A stretch of DNA of 34,809 nucleotides, taken from the NCBI GenBank assembly GCA_045645165.1, contig JAZRIF010000113.1, positions 1 through 34,809 of the forward strand, read 5' to 3'. This document shows positions 32,306-34,809 of the stretch, piece by piece. Each line of letters opens with the position of its first letter. Position 1 is the first letter of the stretch. Source of the DNA: CAMEON01 sp045645165. Lineage in GTDB: Bacteria; Bacillota; Clostridia; Oscillospirales; CAG-272. Under the pieces are notes generated by a model. The model was not told where the DNA came from. It searched no databases and saw only the letters and a program-made list of their open reading frames with translations. The translations under genes were made by a program, and so were the position numbers.

Positions 32306-34636
32306 TTACCGGTATAGAACAAAACGTTTTTGTCCCATCCATAAAAGAATATGATTTGGCAGACCTTCAGAGTCGAACCAAGCAGCGATGTCCCCGTATG
32401 CAGAGAAAATAATTTGCTGCGAATCGGTCATATCCGTCGTTGCGCCGTAGGGTTTCTTGCATAGCGGGCCGTGATTGCCAAAGATGACCGTGTCGGCTGC
32501 TTCGACAAGTTCGGCGGCGCGTTCTGCCAACTCACTTTCGAACACGGCGGAACCGCAGTAAACGAGACGGTCGCTTCCTGTCTCTTCAAGGGATACGTCC
32601 AATGAAACCAACAGCACGGGTTGTTCGGAGCGTTTGATGGAAGCTGTCTCCAACGTCAGCCTTCCCTCTCCGAACACCTCCAGTGTCTCCCCTGCGTCAT
32701 ATACAAAAACAGGTACATTGGCCAGCTTAGCTTTCTCCAGGCAAGAGAGCATGTATCCGTAGTCCTCCTCATTGTCAGGGGACGGGAGCCACAAAGCTCG
32801 AACCATTTCTCGGGAGAGCAGGGTGGATAGAGCTCCCGATGTGCGGTTATGGTAGTGGGTCAGCATCAGAGCCGACAGTTCGGTAGCACCACGGCGCTCG
32901 GCTTCCCGCACGGCAGTGGTCATAGACGATAGGGAGCCGTTGGAAAGATCGCAGATAAAACCGTCCTGCCCCGAAACCATCACAATAGAATCTGAAACCG
33001 AGGAGGGTTGCAGGTAGGTAACATCGATCTCGTCCCTGTTCAGAATATGGTGAATACCCAGTACCCCGCCGATAGCAGTCCATCCCAAAAGAATGGGCAA
33101 CACAGTCAACCAGCGTCGTCGTGTGGGTAATTGAATCACCAGAAAAGCCAGTACGGCAACCAACATGAGGGCGGCTAACGGCAGAACAGCGGGATGACGT
33201 AGAGAAATTACGACCCACGAGGGGTTCGCTATCCATTCAACCAGATTCAGCATATATATGCAAACGAGTTGTACCGAGCTACCTAAAAATGCGCCGACAG
33301 CCGTCCCTATAAAGGGCAAAACCAGAAGTGACAGCAACAGAATCACAGCGCAAAAGGGTGTCAGCAAGATGGTAGTAACGGCGGAGAGGATACCCATTTC
33401 TCCAATCACCGCCGCCACCATGGACAGCGTAAAGCTCATGGCAATCAAGCCAACCGCAAGGGCAACCATACATTTGATCAGATCCCTGCGAAGCATCGTC
33501 CACAATGGAGATGCTTCCCTACGCGGCGTGCGGTTCAGCCATTCCCACACGAGAGGCATGACCGTAACAAGGCCCAGGGTTGCCAGAAAGGACATCCAGA
33601 ATCCAGCGTCGGCTACGGCGTATGGAGTAACAGCAACGATCAGCGCGCCCGATAGTCCCAAGGACGTCAAGGGATCGGCACGGGAGGATAGGAGATAGGA
33701 GAGGTAGGTCACGCCCAGCATGATCGTAGCGCGTGTGGCGGCCGGAGGAAAGCCCAAGAGGATCAAATACCCCACGGCACCTGAGGCCAAAAGAACAGCA
33801 CGAAATTTTTTGGATACACGAAGGAGGCGGAGTAATCCATCCAACAAACCGAAGAGAAGCGTAACATGCAGACCGCTGATGGCCAGCAAATGCGAAATAC
33901 CTGCGCGGGAGAAATCACGGCGCACCTCATCCGAAAGGTAGGATTTTTCTCCAAAAAGCAATGCAGAAGGCAGGCCTTTGGCGTCCTTTCCGGCCAAGAG
34001 ATCAAGACGTGCGGACAACATACGACGAAGGTTCCCTGCTCGCACAGACAGCTTCTTGCTTTCCTCCTGCAAAACCGTTACCGTTGTTTCATCCTCCGAA
34101 AGGAGGCCGATCACGTATCCGTCGCCTTGCAGGGCAGTCGCGTCATAACCGTCACCTGCGGCTTCCGACAAAGGAATCAAGGTCGCTTCCAACTCAACCT
34201 CATAACCCGGTTGAAGACCAGAGACGTAGTAGCAAGTCAAAACAGCCATACCGTCGGTGCTCTCTCCGTTGACCGAGGCAAGCGCTAAAGCATACGAAGT
34301 CAGATTTCCGCCCGAACCGCGACGGTCGGTCACAGTTCCCTTTACCCATACGGTCGTCTGTTCAAGCTCCTGCAAGCGAATTGTTTGGGAGCCGGAAAAG
34401 GTCAGGTGGGACAAAAGCAACCCCACAGATGCCAGCAGTGTCGCAACCGCCACTAAAATGATTCGGCCCCGTGAGCATCTGCGGCGTAAAGAAAAGATGG
34501 CGTAAAGGATTGCACAAGCAAGAGAAAGGAGCCCGACGATCAGCTTTCCTGTGGCAGGCAAAGCAAGCCCTACGACGGACGCAACCAGAAAAACAGCGCA
34601 ACACAGGAACAGCGGACGGCGGTGCAGAATATTCAT
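32306..34636 (-). CDS. comEC: ComEC/Rec2-family DNA uptake channel protein with degenerate C-terminal domain
   Basis: 776 residues, typical ComEC length. An N-terminal membrane helix pair precedes an OB-like domain (about 85-190). Then comes the polytopic competence domain (about 225-505) with the hallmark HLLAISGLHVTLLFG (249-263) and GFPPAATRATIM. The C-terminal metallo-beta-lactamase-like part (about 535-765) is eroded: THYHNRTSG (593-601) stands where HxHxDHxGG is expected, and the usual GQGD segment reads SSVSDS. ComEC forms the pore that carries single-stranded DNA into the cytoplasm. AAAGGAG is 8 nt before the ATG. No comEA or other late competence gene is visible nearby. Confidence 0.93.
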   Translation of the reverse strand: MNILHRRPLFLCCAVFLVASVVGLALPATGKLIVGLLSLACAILYAIFSLRRRCSRGRIILVAVATLLASVGLLLSHLTFSGSQTIRLQELEQTTVWVKGTVTDRRGSGGNLTSYALALASVNGESTDGMAVLTCYYVSGLQPGYEVELEATLIPLSEAAGDGYDATALQGDGYVIGLLSEDETTVTVLQEESKKLSVRAGNLRRMLSARLDLLAGKDAKGLPSALLFGEKSYLSDEVRRDFSRAGISHLLAISGLHVTLLFGLLDGLLRLLRVSKKFRAVLLASGAVGYLILLGFPPAATRATIMLGVTYLSYLLSSRADPLTSLGLSGALIVAVTPYAVADAGFWMSFLATLGLVTVMPLVWEWLNRTPRREASPLWTMLRRDLIKCMVALAVGLIAMSFTLSMVAAVIGEMGILSAVTTILLTPFCAVILLLSLLVLPFIGTAVGAFLGSSVQLVCIYMLNLVEWIANPSWVVISLRHPAVLPLAALMLVAVLAFLVIQLPTRRRWLTVLPILLGWTAIGGVLGIHHILNRDEIDVTYLQPSSVSDSIVMVSGQDGFICDLSNGSLSSMTTAVREAERRGATELSALMLTHYHNRTSGALSTLLSREMVRALWLPSPDNEEDYGYMLSCLEKAKLANVPVFVYDAGETLEVFGEGRLTLETASIKRSEQPVLLVSLDVSLEETGSDRLVYCGSAVFESELAERAAELVEAADTVIFGNHGPLCKKPYGATTDMTDSQQIIFSAYGDIAAWFDSEGLPNHILLWMGQKRFVLYR

Positions 34637-34666
34637 GGAGCGGGCTCCTTTCTTATGTATTGGAAA

Positions 34667-34682
34667 ATAAATTGCAATTTAT
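34667..34682. promoter_or_regulatory. Perfect 16-bp AT-rich palindrome upstream of comEC
   Basis: ATAAATTGCAATTTAT is its own reverse complement and sits 30 nt before the comEC start codon. It could be an operator or part of a promoter (AATTGCAA resembles a -35), but I find no convincing -10 at the right distance. Confidence 0.4.
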
Positions 34683-34716
34683 CGGTGAGTTGTTTATTAC
34701 CTTAAGAACTTTTGAT

Positions 34717-34795
34717 GTCCCTTTCTGTCCATGGCGACAGAAAGGGACGGAAAGAACGCCACTTAAGGAAGAAACCCACGGTTTCTTCCTTAAGT
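34717..34795. repeat. Pair of long perfect hairpins at the right edge
   Basis: Hairpin A: a 13-bp stem 34717-34729 with 34736-34748, loop CATGGC. Hairpin B: a 15-bp stem 34761-34775 with 34781-34795, loop CCACG. Two perfect stems 12 nt apart match the two-hairpin plan of repeats R1-R4, though sequence and loops differ. It is either a divergent member, a second repeat family, or the terminator of a gene beyond the edge. Confidence 0.65.
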
Positions 34796-34809
34796 ATCCA
34801 TCTTCCTAA

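Noticed and set aside
34471..34809. Plus-strand frame running off the right edge
   Set aside because: It begins antisense to comEC and passes through the palindrome and two hairpins; no coding signal.

Overview
The window looks like a chromosomal segment of a low-to-mid-GC Gram-positive bacterium, most likely class Clostridia (gut-type Oscillospirales/Christensenellales-like). The reasons are a long-form ribosome hibernation factor, an OhrR-type MarR regulator, a YtrA-type GntR/ABC operon, PcrA rather than a proteobacterial UvrD layout, SecA with a C-terminal zinc motif, strong AGGAGG ribosome binding sites, and near-consensus sigma-A promoters. Almost every promoter I can read has TATAAT or a close relative 17 bp from TTGACA, TTTACA or TTGCAA. 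There is no rRNA, tRNA, CRISPR array, transposase or phage gene. The rank below class is a guess.

Layout. 1-4333 (minus): a four-gene operon of GntR regulator, ABC ATPase, large ABC permease and lipoprotein. 4691-5318 (minus): hpf, divergent from a CPBP membrane protease (5415-6440, plus). 6553-10495 (plus): response regulator, sensor kinase and HtrA-type protease, resembling a secretion-stress module. 10525-12196 (plus): secG, then a DD-carboxypeptidase. 12215-12740 (minus): ohrR, divergent from a Gfo/Idh/MocA oxidoreductase (12789-13934, plus). That gene converges on a second, atypical Gfo/Idh/MocA gene (14059-15231), which lies 19 bp behind pcrA (15251-17692). 17744-17943 (minus): a 51-residue Asn/Gln microprotein gene with its own terminator. 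18056-20334 (minus): two membrane proteins of unknown function. 20524-23394 (minus): secA, divergent from trmL-mnmA (23423-25245, plus). 25339-27441 (plus): a secreted CHAP-domain surface protein. 27440-32220 (minus): an ADP-ribosylglycohydrolase-like gene followed by a 937-residue RCC1-repeat protein. 32262-34636 (minus): comEC with a degenerate metallo-beta-lactamase domain.

The most interesting material is threefold. (1) A dispersed structured repeat is present in four copies (1-55, 4373-4622, 20355-20522, 23461-23655). Its paired hairpins change sequence between copies but keep base pairing, and its ends are inverted AAATTGGGG/CCCCAATTT-like motifs. (2) An operon-like pair joins an ADP-ribosylglycohydrolase homologue with altered metal-site residues to a cytoplasmic protein that appears to be three RCC1 propellers in a row. 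(3) There is a clean 51-residue protein of 82 percent Asn plus Gln.

Much of the rest is housekeeping: protein export (SecA, SecG, HtrA), wall remodelling (DD-carboxypeptidase, CHAP), tRNA wobble modification (TrmL, MnmA), DNA repair and uptake (PcrA, ComEC), and peroxide and envelope-stress control (OhrR, GntR/ABC, two-component system). All assignments come from reading motifs; no database search was run.
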